Assembly (NCBI RefSeq): GCF_006007885.1
Contig: NZ_VCRO01000002.1
Coordinates: 558,001 to 622,000 of the forward strand
Direction: 5' to 3'
DNA from: Alteribacter natronophilus
GTDB lineage: Bacteria > Bacillota > Bacilli > Bacillales > Salisediminibacteriaceae
DNA: 64,000 bases
In this document: one piece after another, positions 26,536-34,563 of the stretch
Position numbering within the stretch: position 1 is the first letter of the stretch
Layout: every line of letters starts with the position of its first letter
Made by a program: the position numbers and the translations under genes
Notes under the pieces: model-generated
The model's input: only the letters and a program-made list of their open reading frames with translations
Databases searched by the model: none
What the model was told of the DNA's origin: nothing

Positions 26536-26919
26536 ATGAGTTTACCGAAAGAATTCAAGTATTCAGATGAGCACGAATGGGTTAAGGATGAAGGCGAGCG
26601 GGTCCGAATCGGAATTACGGATTTCGCCCAGTCAGAGCTTGGCGACATTGTTTTCGTGGAGCTGCCTGAAGTCGGTGACGAAGTGGAAGCCAACGAGCCG
26701 TTTGGAAGCGTTGAGTCCGTTAAAACCGTGTCAGAGCTTTACGCACCTTTGAGCGGAAAAGTAGTGGAAGTAAACGAAGATCTTGAAGACTCTCCGGAAT
26801 TTGTAAACGAATCACCATATGAAAAAGCATGGATGATCGTAGTGGAGCCATCCGATCCGTCCGAACAGGACAAGCTTATGACAGCGGATCAGTACGAGGA
26901 AATGATCAGCGAAGAGTAG
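26536..26919 (+). CDS. gcvH: glycine cleavage system H protein, 127 aa
   Basis: Lipoyl carrier of the glycine cleavage system. In Bacillus it is also the obligatory relay from which lipoyl groups are passed to other enzymes. The lipoylated Lys is in [15 protein letters not shown] (about residue 63), within a beta-barrel lipoyl domain of normal length. ATG 26536 has TGGAGGG upstream. No gcvT or gcvP is adjacent, as in B. subtilis. It works with LipA (52.9 kb). Confidence 0.96.
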   Translation: MSLPKEFKYSDEHEWVKDEGERVRIGITDFAQSELGDIVFVELPEVGDEVEANEPFGSVESVKTVSELYAPLSGKVVEVNEDLEDSPEFVNESPYEKAWMIVVEPSDPSEQDKLMTADQYEEMISEE

Positions 26920-26968
26920 AGACGAAGCTCAGGGACTTTCTCTTTTACAGAGGAAGTCCTTTTATATG

Positions 26969-27149
26969 GCTGTGTTCGTATAGGTTGTTGTTATTGACCA
27001 AATTATTTATGCAGCGAAAGGCGGCGACTCCAGCGGGAATAGCATCAGCTGAAGACCCCGCAGGGCGTTTTTTCCGAGGAGGCTGAAGTGATGCCCGCGG
27101 AAAGCGTCCGCCTGCAGCGGAGTAAAGCAACAATCTTTCCGAAAACAGC
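26969..27149. repeat. MITE-like element, copy C, about 181 bp
   Basis: The left end GCTGTGTTCGTATAGGTTGTTG matches the reverse complement of the right end (CAACAATCTTTCCGAAAACAGC) at 18 of 22 bases. The interior words GCAGCGAAAGGCGGCGACTCC and GCGGAAAGCGTCCGCC are shared with copy D at 32.9 kb. It is an internally shortened version of D, starting 49 bases after gcvH. Confidence 0.85.
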
Positions 27150-27278
27150 TTTTTATATTTATGCCTGCCATCCTTTCTCCGCAGCCCGCTGACCAGCTTG
27201 TGTCTAATACCGGGAGATGTATCATTTCCATCCGGCCGGGAGAGGCTAAAGGGTAAATGCTCCGAAAGGGTGGCACAT

Positions 27279-27599
27279 ATGAATCCTACAAATGCAGACC
27301 GTCAGAAGCGTCTGAACGTAAACAATGTTGAAATTAAAAAGGAAAATGCGACTTTCAATCAGGAGTCGTCCTATATTGATGTCACAAATCGTGTGAGGGC
27401 GCAGCTTGATAAAGAAGGCTACATTACACTTTATATGGACCAGCAGAAGATCGGGCGCCTGCCTGTAGAAGGGTACGAAGAAGAGTTCTCCAGTGAATTT
27501 ACCGCCGGAGCCGGTGAAAGAACGGAAGATCCAGCCGGGCCCGGACAGCAGGAAGCGGCAAAATCCTACGTGGACGGCTGCGACATGGGCTGGTGCTGA
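27279..27599 (+). CDS. yusG: YusG-like protein (DUF2553), 106 aa
   Basis: Small soluble protein. The segment YIDVTNRVRAQLDKEGYITLYMDQQKIGRLP is written like the YusG/DUF2553 core, and it is next to gcvH as yusG is in B. subtilis. The protein is longer than the usual roughly 80 residues because of an N-terminal extension and a Gly/Glu-rich tail ending DMGWC. ATG 27279 has GAAAGGGTGG nearby. The function of the family is unknown. Confidence 0.65.
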   Translation: MNPTNADRQKRLNVNNVEIKKENATFNQESSYIDVTNRVRAQLDKEGYITLYMDQQKIGRLPVEGYEEEFSSEFTAGAGERTEDPAGPGQQEAAKSYVDGCDMGWC

Positions 27600-27698
27600 A
27601 TCCAGTAATTAATTATGAGACCTCTGAGACCTTCCGGGTTTACCGGGAGGTCTCGTTATTTGGAAGCGATATTAAGCGGATGGCAATAGAAAGACCGG

Positions 27699-27790
27699 AT
27701 ATCGACCTTCATTTCTATATATCAACCTTCGATCAGCAAGTATCAACCACCGCCTGTCAGATATCGACCAAGCGAGAAGATTCGCCCCTC
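27699..27790 (+). repeat. tandem array of about 20-21-bp units with core ATATCRACC
   Basis: Units begin at about 27699, 27719, 27740 and 27761 (ATATCGACC, ATATCAACC, GTATCAACC, ATATCGACC) with a weaker one near 27779. The rest of each unit varies. It lies in the 27600-27906 gap between yusG and the MFS gene; no gene is seen there. Confidence 0.7.
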
Positions 27791-27906
27791 CCCGCTCATA
27801 ACTAACATGAAACTTCCCTGTAATTCCTCTTCTCAAATGACTCAAACTCGACTATATTTATTAGAGACTCGAAATTTTGAAAACAACAAAACAGAGGTGG
27901 GGTACA

Positions 27907-29184
27907 GTGGCCGGAATGATCTCGGAATGGCTCACTCAGTTCCGGCTTTACAACCGGAATATCCGTCTGTTTCTGCTCGCCTCTGTACTGGCGAACATCG
28001 GAATGGGCGTCTTTCTGATTATATACAACTATTACATACGTGAACTTGGTTTTGATGACAGTGTCAACGGCAGGGTGATTGCGATGCAGTCCATGGCGAC
28101 AGCCCTCCTGCTTCTTCCTGCCGGACTTCTCAGCGACCGCTTCGGCAGAAAAAAGATCATTCTGATCGGGGCGGTCTTTGCTGCGCTCAGTCTATTCCTG
28201 CGATCTGTGCTCGCGGTGGAGGAACTTCTTCTCGCCACCGCCTTTATGACTGGGATGTTCATGTCATTTATCCAGGTGTCCGCCATCCCGCTTCTCGCGG
28301 AAAACTCAACGGAAAAAGAGCGTGTTCACCTGTTCAGCCTGAACTTTGCCATGATTATGCTTGCTAATGTCATCGGAAATCTCCTCGGAGGAACGATGAG
28401 CGATGTGCTTACCCACTTTGGGGGCCTGAGCCCTCTCTGGAGCATCCGAATTACCCTACTGGCAGGCTCTGCGTTTTTTATTGCTTCACTGATTCCGGTA
28501 CTGAAAATCCGTGAGGAAAACAAACTCACAGAACAGAAGGACAGGGAGAAGTCCCTGAAAAAGCTGTTTACCACGCACCGGTCCAGCCTGAAAATAATTC
28601 TTTTATTTGCCGGTGCCCAGCTGATTATCGGTTTCGGTTCCGGACTTGTGATCCCTTATCTAAACCTGTATTTTGTCGACCGGTTCGCCGTTTCCCACTC
28701 TATGGTCGGACTTATTCTCTCTGCCGGCCAGCTTATGACGGCCATCGCCCTTATGATAGGACCGGCAGTGGTGAAAAAGTACGGCGAAGTCATGGCGGTG
28801 GTAATCCTTCAGCTGGCATCGATCCCGTTTCTGCTTATCACTGCTTTTACGGAAAATATCTGGTTTGCCGTATTCGGTTTTCTGTTCCGTCAGGCACTTA
28901 TGAATGCCGGCAATCCGATTCAGATGTCACTCATGATGCGAAGTGTGAACGACAATATGAAAGGGCTGGCAAACTCGGTGGGGCAGGCAGTCTTTCAGCT
29001 CGGATGGGCGGTTATGGGACCGGTGTCTACAGGAATCGTCCTCATGTACGGAGCTTATACTGGCTATGCTGTCGTTTTTTCCATCACATGTGCACTGTAC
29101 ATCCTCGGTACGGTTTATTTCTTCTTCGTTTTCCGTGAGCGGCCGGACAAATCGAAAAACGAACAGCAAAATCTGTCAGCTTAG
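27907..29184 (+). CDS. major facilitator superfamily transporter, 425 aa
   Basis: Twelve-span MFS permease. The loop between spans 2 and 3 carries the family motif GLLSDRFGRKKIILIGA, and a charged central loop (about 190-215, KIREENKLTEQKDREKSLKKL) divides the halves. GTG 27907 is preferred (GAGGTGG upstream); the frame is open to a TTG at 27877. Drug efflux or sugar transport are both possible; neither is shown by the sequence. Confidence 0.88.
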   Translation: MAGMISEWLTQFRLYNRNIRLFLLASVLANIGMGVFLIIYNYYIRELGFDDSVNGRVIAMQSMATALLLLPAGLLSDRFGRKKIILIGAVFAALSLFLRSVLAVEELLLATAFMTGMFMSFIQVSAIPLLAENSTEKERVHLFSLNFAMIMLANVIGNLLGGTMSDVLTHFGGLSPLWSIRITLLAGSAFFIASLIPVLKIREENKLTEQKDREKSLKKLFTTHRSSLKIILLFAGAQLIIGFGSGLVIPYLNLYFVDRFAVSHSMVGLILSAGQLMTAIALMIGPAVVKKYGEVMAVVILQLASIPFLLITAFTENIWFAVFGFLFRQALMNAGNPIQMSLMMRSVNDNMKGLANSVGQAVFQLGWAVMGPVSTGIVLMYGAYTGYAVVFSITCALYILGTVYFFFVFRERPDKSKNEQQNLSA

Positions 29185-29242
29185 AGGTATTAATTCAATC
29201 CCTCCCGAATAGGGACAACAGGACAGAAAAAAGAGGCGGTGC

Positions 29243-29587
29243 ATGTCCATGAGAAATGTCCTTACATCATCGATCAAGCGCATGAGAAAGACAGAAAACC
29301 TGCTTCGGCTTCTGGACGAAACGACACTCGACGTCTGTCTGGTCTGCGAGGAGGAAAGCTGGCTCCTCTCTTTAAACGGCGACACCATTTCCATAGCACC
29401 TTACGAGGATGAGAAAAGCGAGGTAACAATTACCGGCGAACAGGAAGCCATGCACAGCCTGTTCATGGGAGATGATTTTCTCCTTTCCATGAAAAAGCGG
29501 GGGGACCTTGCAGTGAGCGGCAGGCTGAAGCATATTCTCCTGCTGGAATCACTCTGGTATCTGAGCAGGGGTTTAAAGAGCAGTTAA
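29243..29587 (+). CDS. yusD: SCP2-like sterol/lipid-carrier domain protein YusD, 114 aa
   Basis: A short protein with the beta-strand/helix order of SCP2 domains: WLLSLNGDTISIAPYEDEKSEVTITG, then a C-terminal GDLAVSGRLKHILLLESLWYL segment. In B. subtilis yusD lies between the met operon and yusG, matching this location. It may bind a hydrophobic ligand, which is inferred from the fold. Start may be ATG 29243 or 29249; GAGGCGG lies upstream. Confidence 0.65.
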   Translation: MSMRNVLTSSIKRMRKTENLLRLLDETTLDVCLVCEEESWLLSLNGDTISIAPYEDEKSEVTITGEQEAMHSLFMGDDFLLSMKKRGDLAVSGRLKHILLLESLWYLSRGLKSS

Positions 29588-29593
29588 AAGTTG

Positions 29594-29623
29594 TTGACAC
29601 ATTCCGACACGGCGTGCTACCAT
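29594..29623 (+). promoter_or_regulatory. promoter of the S-box met leader
   Basis: TTGACA at 29594-29599 and TACCAT at 29618-29623 with an 18-base spacer, upstream of the riboswitch. Confidence 0.55.
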
Positions 29624-29677
29624 TCATTACAGTGTTACGGTAAAGTGATGATGACAGAATAAATAAATATAATAAAA

Positions 29678-29785
29678 CTCTTATCAAGAGTGGTGGAGGG
29701 ACTGGCCCGATGAAGCCCGGCAACCGCTGACGGACGTGTCAGAAGGTGCCAAATCCTGCAAAGTTGCGGCTTTGGAAGATGAGAG
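29678..29785 (+). promoter_or_regulatory. SAM-I (S-box) riboswitch aptamer
   Basis: P1 pairs CTCTTATC (29678-29685) with GATGAGAG (29778-29785). The conserved internal words are present: AGAGTGGTGGAGGGACTGG, GAAGCCCGGCAACC, AGAAGGTGCCAAATCC and GCGGCTTTGGAAGATGAGAG. It switches off transcription of the methionine-transport genes downstream when SAM is abundant. Confidence 0.97.
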
Positions 29786-29802
29786 AGGTTTCTTTAAAAC
29801 GC

Positions 29803-29841
29803 AAACCTTTCTGCTTTCAAAACAGCAGGAAGGTTTTTTTA
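29803..29841 (+). terminator. S-box-controlled terminator
   Basis: AAACCTTTCTGCT pairs with AGCAGGAAGGTTT followed by TTTT. The competing antiterminator AGAGAGGTTT (29783-29792) can pair with AAACCTTTCT. Confidence 0.93.
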
Positions 29842-29975
29842 TATTGTATGTGCAACTGACCCGCTTACCGGGGGTCTGAAGCTATGCTCATCAAGGCACA
29901 AGCCACGGCGTATACTAACGTGAAAGTCTGAACTTTTTCCGATACTAATTCCTCTTTGATTGGAGGCGTACCGAA

Positions 29976-31001
29976 ATGATTCGTCTAAATAATCTTCAAA
30001 AGCTGTTTCAGACCCGTGATGGTCAGGTGACAGCTGTGGATAATGTAAACCTCACGATCGAAAAAGGCGAAATTTTCGGCGTGATCGGCTACAGCGGAGC
30101 CGGTAAAAGTACCCTGATCCGGATGCTCAATATGCTTGAACGTCCAACTTCCGGCCAGGTTGAAATTGAGGAAAGGGATATGGGGGACCTTTCCAAAAGT
30201 GAGCTCCGCCTGGCACGCCAGGGAATCGGCATGATCTTTCAGCATTTTAACCTTCTCTGGTCCAGAACGGTGAAAGATAATATTGCTTTTCCCCTTGAGA
30301 TTGCAGGGGTTTCAAAGAAGAAAAGAAATGAACGGGTGGAAGAGCTCATCAAGCTTGTAGGACTGGAAGGGCGCGGTGGTTCATACCCTTCCCAGCTCAG
30401 CGGCGGACAGAAGCAGCGTGTCGGAATCGCAAGAGCTCTGGCCAATAACCCGGACGTCCTGCTGTGTGATGAAGCCACATCCGCACTGGACCCGAAAACG
30501 ACAGATTCCATCCTCGATCTTCTTGTGGATATTAATGAAAAGCTCGGGCTGACAATCGTACTTATTACTCACGAAATGCACGTGATTCGGAAAATCTGTC
30601 ACCGGGTTGCTGTGATGGAACAGGGTCAGGTTGTAGAAGAGGGAGATGTCCTAAACGTCTTCAGCCGTCCCCGCGAGGAAATGACGAAGGAGTTCGTCAA
30701 ACAGGTGACCGAGCCGGAGGAAACGGAACAGGCACTTGCCCACCTGTTCGGTGAAGAAGGCATCAGCCGTGTACTTCAGCTGACCTTTACGGGCAGTGAT
30801 GCAAAAAAACACGTCATTACAGATGTGATCAGGAACTTTAACGTCAATGTGAATATTCTTCAGGGGAAAATCTCAACTACCCAGAACGGTTCCTACGGCT
30901 CTCTCTTTATCGGTCTTGATGGGGAGACGGAGGAAATGGACCGTGCCATTGCCTTTGTGAAAGAGCAGCAGGTTGAAGTGGAGGTGATCCACAGTGATTG
31001 A
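29976..31001 (+). CDS. metN: methionine ABC transporter ATP-binding protein MetN, 341 aa
   Basis: ATPase of the methionine importer. Walker A is GYSGAGKST, the signature is LSGGQKQRVGIARAL, Walker B is VLLCDEATSALD, and the switch His is in LITHEMHV. A C-terminal NIL domain (about 265-341) binds methionine in relatives and gives trans-inhibition. ATG 29976 has TTGGAGG upstream. It is the first gene after the S-box; metI overlaps its end by eight bases. Confidence 0.97.
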   Translation: MIRLNNLQKLFQTRDGQVTAVDNVNLTIEKGEIFGVIGYSGAGKSTLIRMLNMLERPTSGQVEIEERDMGDLSKSELRLARQGIGMIFQHFNLLWSRTVKDNIAFPLEIAGVSKKKRNERVEELIKLVGLEGRGGSYPSQLSGGQKQRVGIARALANNPDVLLCDEATSALDPKTTDSILDLLVDINEKLGLTIVLITHEMHVIRKICHRVAVMEQGQVVEEGDVLNVFSRPREEMTKEFVKQVTEPEETEQALAHLFGEEGISRVLQLTFTGSDAKKHVITDVIRNFNVNVNILQGKISTTQNGSYGSLFIGLDGETEEMDRAIAFVKEQQVEVEVIHSD

Positions 31002-31662
31002 TCAGATCTTTCCGAATGTAAACTGGGTACGCCTGTGGGATGCCACACTTGAAACGATATATATGTCGGCAGTTTCGGTCTTTTTTACCTTTATTCTCGG
31101 TATTGCCCTGGGGCTTGTTCTGTTTCTGACAGCGAAAGGCAACCTATGGCAGAATGCAGCCGTTAATGGAGTCACAGCAGGGTTTGTTAACCTGTTCCGG
31201 TCCATTCCGTTTATTATTCTGCTTGTCCTGCTGATTCCGTTTACGAATGCCCTGATCGGTACAATGCTTGGGCCGTCAGCTGCCCTTCCGGCACTTATTT
31301 TCGGAGCAGCACCGTTCTATGCCAGAATGGTGGAAATTGCCCTGCGCGAGGTGGACAAGGGTGTTATAGAAGCCTCCCGTTCAATGGGGGCAACGCAAAG
31401 CCAGATTATCTTCAAGGTGCTGCTTCCTGAATCCATGCCGGCACTTATTTCAGGTATTACCGTAACGGCGATTGCCCTGATCAGCTATACAGCGATGGCC
31501 GGTGTCATCGGTGCCGGCGGACTCGGGGACTTTGCCTACCGTGAAGGTTTCCAGCGTTATAACGATGACGTTACGCTGGCAGCAACAATCGCCATTCTGA
31601 TCGTCGTCTTTATCGTTCAGATCATCGGCGACCGGCTCACCCGGGTGCTGGATAAACGATAA
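30994..31662 (+). CDS. metI: methionine ABC transporter permease MetI, 222 aa
   Basis: Five-span permease. The EAA-type loop contacting MetN is EASRSMGATQSQIIFKVLLPESMPAL. The GTG start at 30994 with GTGGAGG upstream lies inside the end of metN, showing translational coupling. B. subtilis calls this gene metP (yusB). A MITE-like element begins directly at the stop codon. Confidence 0.97.
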   Translation: MIDQIFPNVNWVRLWDATLETIYMSAVSVFFTFILGIALGLVLFLTAKGNLWQNAAVNGVTAGFVNLFRSIPFIILLVLLIPFTNALIGTMLGPSAALPALIFGAAPFYARMVEIALREVDKGVIEASRSMGATQSQIIFKVLLPESMPALISGITVTAIALISYTAMAGVIGAGGLGDFAYREGFQRYNDDVTLAATIAILIVVFIVQIIGDRLTRVLDKR

Positions 31663-31965
31663 GCTGTTTTTGGATAGATTGCTGTTTTCTATATAAATTA
31701 TGGAGTGGAGGGTGGCGTCTCCTGCGGGAATAGCATCAGATGAAGACCCCGCAGGGACGAGCGTTTACATCGTGAGTTTGCTTCGAGCTGCTTCGACGCA
31801 GGTGCTCCGGAGCGATTCGGGCAGAGGAAGAAGCATGGTAACTACTCTGCTGGCTGAAGCGATGTCCGCGGCATAGAAGACACCGTGAAGCATGAACGGA
31901 TGTCGCACTTGTGCCTGTGGTGAAAGCGACCTCCTGCAGCGGAATATAACATCAATTTTATGAGA
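31662..31965. repeat. MITE-like element, copy B, about 300 bp, inside the met operon
   Basis: The left end AGCTGTTTTTGGATAGATTGCTG is the family terminal repeat and starts on the last base of the metI stop. Interior words GGAATAGCATCAGATGAAGACCCCGCAGGGACGAGCG and GCTGCTTCGACGCAG match copy D. The right end (near CATCAATTTTATGAG) is worn. It separates metI from metQ by 362 bases. Confidence 0.75.
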
Positions 31966-32024
31966 AGAGAAAAACGAGAAGATAATTTTAAGAGAGTAAA
32001 CTACAAAAAGGGGATTTGATTACA

Positions 32025-32852
32025 ATGAAAAAAACACTTACATTTGGTACTTTTGCAGCAACAGCAGGAATTCTTGCCGCCTGTGGAGGCGGAAACGGGG
32101 GAGACGGGGACGACAGCACGCTCGTAGTCGGGGCGACAAACATCCCCCACTCCGAAATTCTCGAATTTGCCGAGCCGCTTCTTGAAGAAGAAGGAATCGA
32201 CCTTCAAATTGAAGTTTTCAATGATTACGTTATGCCAAATCGTGCCCTTGCAAACGGTGAGCTTGATGCGAACTACTTCCAGCACGTGCCGTATCTTGAA
32301 GATCAGATGGAAGCGAACGAGGAATATGACTTTGTCAACGCAGGCGGTGTCCATATCGAGCCGATCGGTGTATACAGCCAGGAGTACGCTACTCTGGACG
32401 AACTTCCTGATGGAGCGGAAATTCTTATGAGTGACGCCCCATCTGATCACGGCCGAATCCTTCTCATGCTTGAGGACGAAGGTGTCATTACACTTGAGGA
32501 AGGTGCAGGCACAGGCGCAACACTCGATGATATCGTGGACAACCCGAAAAACCTTGACTTCCAGCCGAATTTCGAAGCTGCTCTTCTTCCAACAGCCTAT
32601 GAGAACGGAGAAGGGGATGCTGTACTGATTAACTCCAACTTCGCACTTGAAGCGAACCTTGATCCAAATGAGGATTCCATCGCGATCGAAACATCCGATC
32701 TTGATAACCCGTACGTAAACATCATTACTGTACGAAGTGGCGATGAAGATAACGAACAGATTCAGACCCTTGTTGACGTTCTCCGCTCTGAAGAAGTGAG
32801 GGACTTTATCGAGGAAGAGTACAACGGTGCGGTTGTACCGGCAGGTGAATAA
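32025..32852 (+). CDS. metQ: methionine-binding lipoprotein MetQ, 275 aa
   Basis: Substrate-binding protein of the MetNIQ importer. It has a lipoprotein signal peptide with lipobox ILAAC (lipid-modified Cys about residue 22), followed by a Gly/Asp linker. The NLPA domain follows, with GATNIPHSEIL near the start, ANYFQHVPYLEDQ, VHIEPIGVYSQ and a C-terminal EEYNGAVVPAG. ATG 32025 has AAAAAGGGG upstream. The protein is strongly acidic, as in salt-adapted Bacillaceae. It is separated from metI by a MITE-like insertion. Confidence 0.96.
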   Translation: MKKTLTFGTFAATAGILAACGGGNGGDGDDSTLVVGATNIPHSEILEFAEPLLEEEGIDLQIEVFNDYVMPNRALANGELDANYFQHVPYLEDQMEANEEYDFVNAGGVHIEPIGVYSQEYATLDELPDGAEILMSDAPSDHGRILLMLEDEGVITLEEGAGTGATLDDIVDNPKNLDFQPNFEAALLPTAYENGEGDAVLINSNFALEANLDPNEDSIAIETSDLDNPYVNIITVRSGDEDNEQIQTLVDVLRSEEVRDFIEEEYNGAVVPAGE

Positions 32853-32863
32853 TGTATTTTTAT

Positions 32864-32892
32864 GCTCTCCCCTTTTCGGGAGGGCGTTTTTT
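32864..32892 (+). terminator. intrinsic terminator after metQ
   Basis: CTCTCCCC-ttttc-GGGAGGG stem followed by CGTTTTTTG. Confidence 0.85.
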
Positions 32893-32938
32893 GCCTGAAA
32901 AACCTGCTGGTACGGAGTACATGGATATTTCCCGCCAG

Positions 32939-33200
32939 GGTGTGTTCGTATACATTGTTGTTATTGACCAAATTAATTATGCAGCGAAAGGCGGCGACTC
33001 CTGCGGGAATAGCATCAGGTGAAGACCCCGCAGGGACGAGCGTTTACATCGTGAATCCACTTCGAGCTGCTTCGACGCAGACACTTCGAAGCGAAACTGG
33101 AAGAGGAAGAAGCACGCTAACATCTGTTGCGGGCTGAAGCGATGCCCGCGGAAAGCGTCCGCCTGCAGCGGAATAAAACAACAATCTTTCCGAAAACAGC
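32939..33200. repeat. MITE-like element, copy D, 262 bp, most complete
   Basis: Left end GGTGTGTTCGTATACATTGTTG and right end CAACAATCTTTCCGAAAACAGC form about 22-bp imperfect terminal inverted repeats. The interior contains all family words: GCGAAAGGCGGCGACTCCTGC, GACCCCGCAGGGACGAGCG, GCTGCTTCGACGCAG, GAAGAGGAAGAAGCA, and GCCCGCGGAAAGCGTCCGCC. The first 60 bases are almost identical to copy C. Confidence 0.88.
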
Positions 33201-33367
33201 TTCCCGCTAAGAACAGAAAATCCTGATAAAAGCTGATAAACCTCCGTCCTGTCCGGCCCGCACATTCCTTACCATGACGCTCACACACAAAAAAGTAAGC
33301 CGGCATAATCATCACGCTCTCTGCAAAGACTAAACGCTGTGAAATGAAAAGAAGGAGAGATGAACCC

Positions 33368-33745
33368 ATGGAACATCAGCAGCACAAAGAGACAGGCTCG
33401 TACATTCAGGAAGCCCTTCACGACTACAAGGCGGGATTCGGACAGTTCAGCAGACAGATGCCTGAAATTGCCCATAAATACGCGGAGTTCACAGAAGCAT
33501 GCTTCGAGGAGGGGAAGCTGACGCAAAAGGAAAAGCAGCTCATCGCTCTCGGAATCGGCATTTACTCACAGGATGAGTACTGCATCATTTACCACACAAA
33601 AGGATGTCTGGATCAGGGATGTACGCAGGAGGAAATTCTTGAAGCTGTGGCGGTTACCGGTGCCTTTGGCGGTGGTGCAGCCATGAGCCAGGCCTTTACC
33701 CTTGTGGAACAGTGCCTGACAGAGCTTGACCAGCAGACGCATTAA
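33368..33745 (+). CDS. yurZ: carboxymuconolactone decarboxylase-family protein YurZ, 125 aa
   Basis: Small all-helical CMD/AhpD-like protein. The core is [43 protein letters not shown], with one Cys and a His where AhpD has its CxxC-H centre, so peroxidase-partner activity is doubtful. B. subtilis yurZ likewise lies between metQ and suf. ATG 33368 has GAAGGAGAG upstream. Confidence 0.85.
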   Translation: MEHQQHKETGSYIQEALHDYKAGFGQFSRQMPEIAHKYAEFTEACFEEGKLTQKEKQLIALGIGIYSQDEYCIIYHTKGCLDQGCTQEEILEAVAVTGAFGGGAAMSQAFTLVEQCLTELDQQTH

Positions 33746-33763
33746 TCACGCTGACATGCCATT

Positions 33764-33798
33764 CACCGGGTCCTATTCGAGGGATCCGGTGTTTTTTT
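33764..33798 (+). terminator. intrinsic terminator after yurZ
   Basis: CACCGG...CCGGTG stem with inner TCC/GGA pairing, followed by TTTTTTT. Confidence 0.85.
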
Positions 33799-33891
33799 AT
33801 GCATTTAAGGGATATTGTAGGTGTGAGGGTGGTGAGGAAAATGGGCACCGAATTTTCAGTCAATTCAAGGCGAGAGCCCTGATTACCCTCG

Positions 33892-33991
33892 TTGGTGCAC
33901 AGGGGATACCGTGATACAATATGATGTGTTAAGAAGGTCACAAACAATGGAGATCAAAAAAACAAGTTTACAGCAATACCTAATGTGGTAG
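33892..33991 (+). promoter_or_regulatory. promoter and possible 14-codon leader ORF before a small gene
   Basis: TTGGTG at 33892-33897 and TACAAT at 33915-33920 with a 17-base spacer. AGAAGG (33932-33937) lies nine bases before ATG 33947; that frame ends at TAG 33989-33991 after 14 codons. A GTCAGA/TCTGAC hairpin follows at about 34001-34015. The rest of the gap 33799-33891 shows nothing. Confidence 0.45.
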
Positions 33992-34057
33992 TTGTACCTT
34001 GTCAGATCTTCTGACCAAAAAATTTGAAAGGATTGATTTATTATCCATCAGATTCAG

Positions 34058-34228
34058 ATGAATCACACGAGCGAGATGGAAAAAGGAATGCAGCAGGCAC
34101 ACGGTATGAGTTACGCGGAATACGGGAGAACCCTTGATAACGTAATGAAGGTGGAACTGAAGCGTGAGAAGGATCATAAAGAGAGCAATAAGATCGTCCA
34201 GGAGCACCTTGGCCAGCTGAAGACCTGA
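34058..34228 (+). CDS. small charged helical protein, 56 aa, start uncertain
   Basis: Frame encoding a charged, probably fully helical peptide (TSEMEKGMQQAHGMSYAEYGRTL, then KRVEL-like basic and acidic stretches ending LGQLKT). The first ATG (34058) has no good ribosome-binding site. AAAGG at 34028-34031 instead sits about eight bases before an in-frame ATT at 34040, which would add six residues. A strong terminator follows at 34271. I do not recognise the family. Own promoter plus terminator suggest a real monocistronic gene. Confidence 0.55.
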   Translation: MNHTSEMEKGMQQAHGMSYAEYGRTLDNVMKVELKREKDHKESNKIVQEHLGQLKT

Positions 34229-34270
34229 ACATAAATCATAATCAACAACCAACATAAAGGGACTAAAAAG

Positions 34271-34303
34271 GGCCGGTATGCAGCTTAAGCATACCGGCCT
34301 TTC
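34271..34303 (+). terminator. intrinsic terminator after the small gene
   Basis: GGCCGGTATGC pairs with GCATACCGGCC and is followed by TTTC. Confidence 0.85.
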
Positions 34304-34442
34304 AGGTTTTGAGTTCAGTATAAGGTATGAACCGTCCATTCGATGGAAAAATACTTAAAGATTGCCGCTGAATTGAATAACCTTCGCTAAATATGTTTGA
34401 ATATAGGACAGGGTGTCGTTTGCCCTTGAACTCACTTTTCAT

Positions 34443-34471
34443 TTGATTTAAAATTGTAATGAGAATAAACT
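34443..34471 (+). promoter_or_regulatory. promoter of the suf operon
   Basis: TTGATT at 34443-34448 and TAAACT at 34466-34471 with a 17-base spacer; leader of about 90 bases to sufC. A direct repeat TGAGAAT-AAAC-TGAGAAT overlaps the -10. The rest of the 34304-34563 gap shows no gene. Confidence 0.6.
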
Positions 34472-34563
34472 GAGAATGGGTCTAATGCATTCTTACACAC
34501 GTTCATCCGTCCATGGTGCGTAAATCAGCGCGGCCATGAAAAAATAAATGGAGGTTAGAGCAA

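Noticed and set aside
32977-33369. 130-codon minus-strand frame near metQ
   Set aside because: It runs through a MITE-like repeat, and its repeat-coded peptide reflects the element and not a gene.
34443-34481. Fur box over the suf promoter
   Set aside because: TGAGAAT-AAAC-TGAGAAT is a direct repeat, not the inverted TGATAAT-N-ATTATCA pattern; too weak to call.
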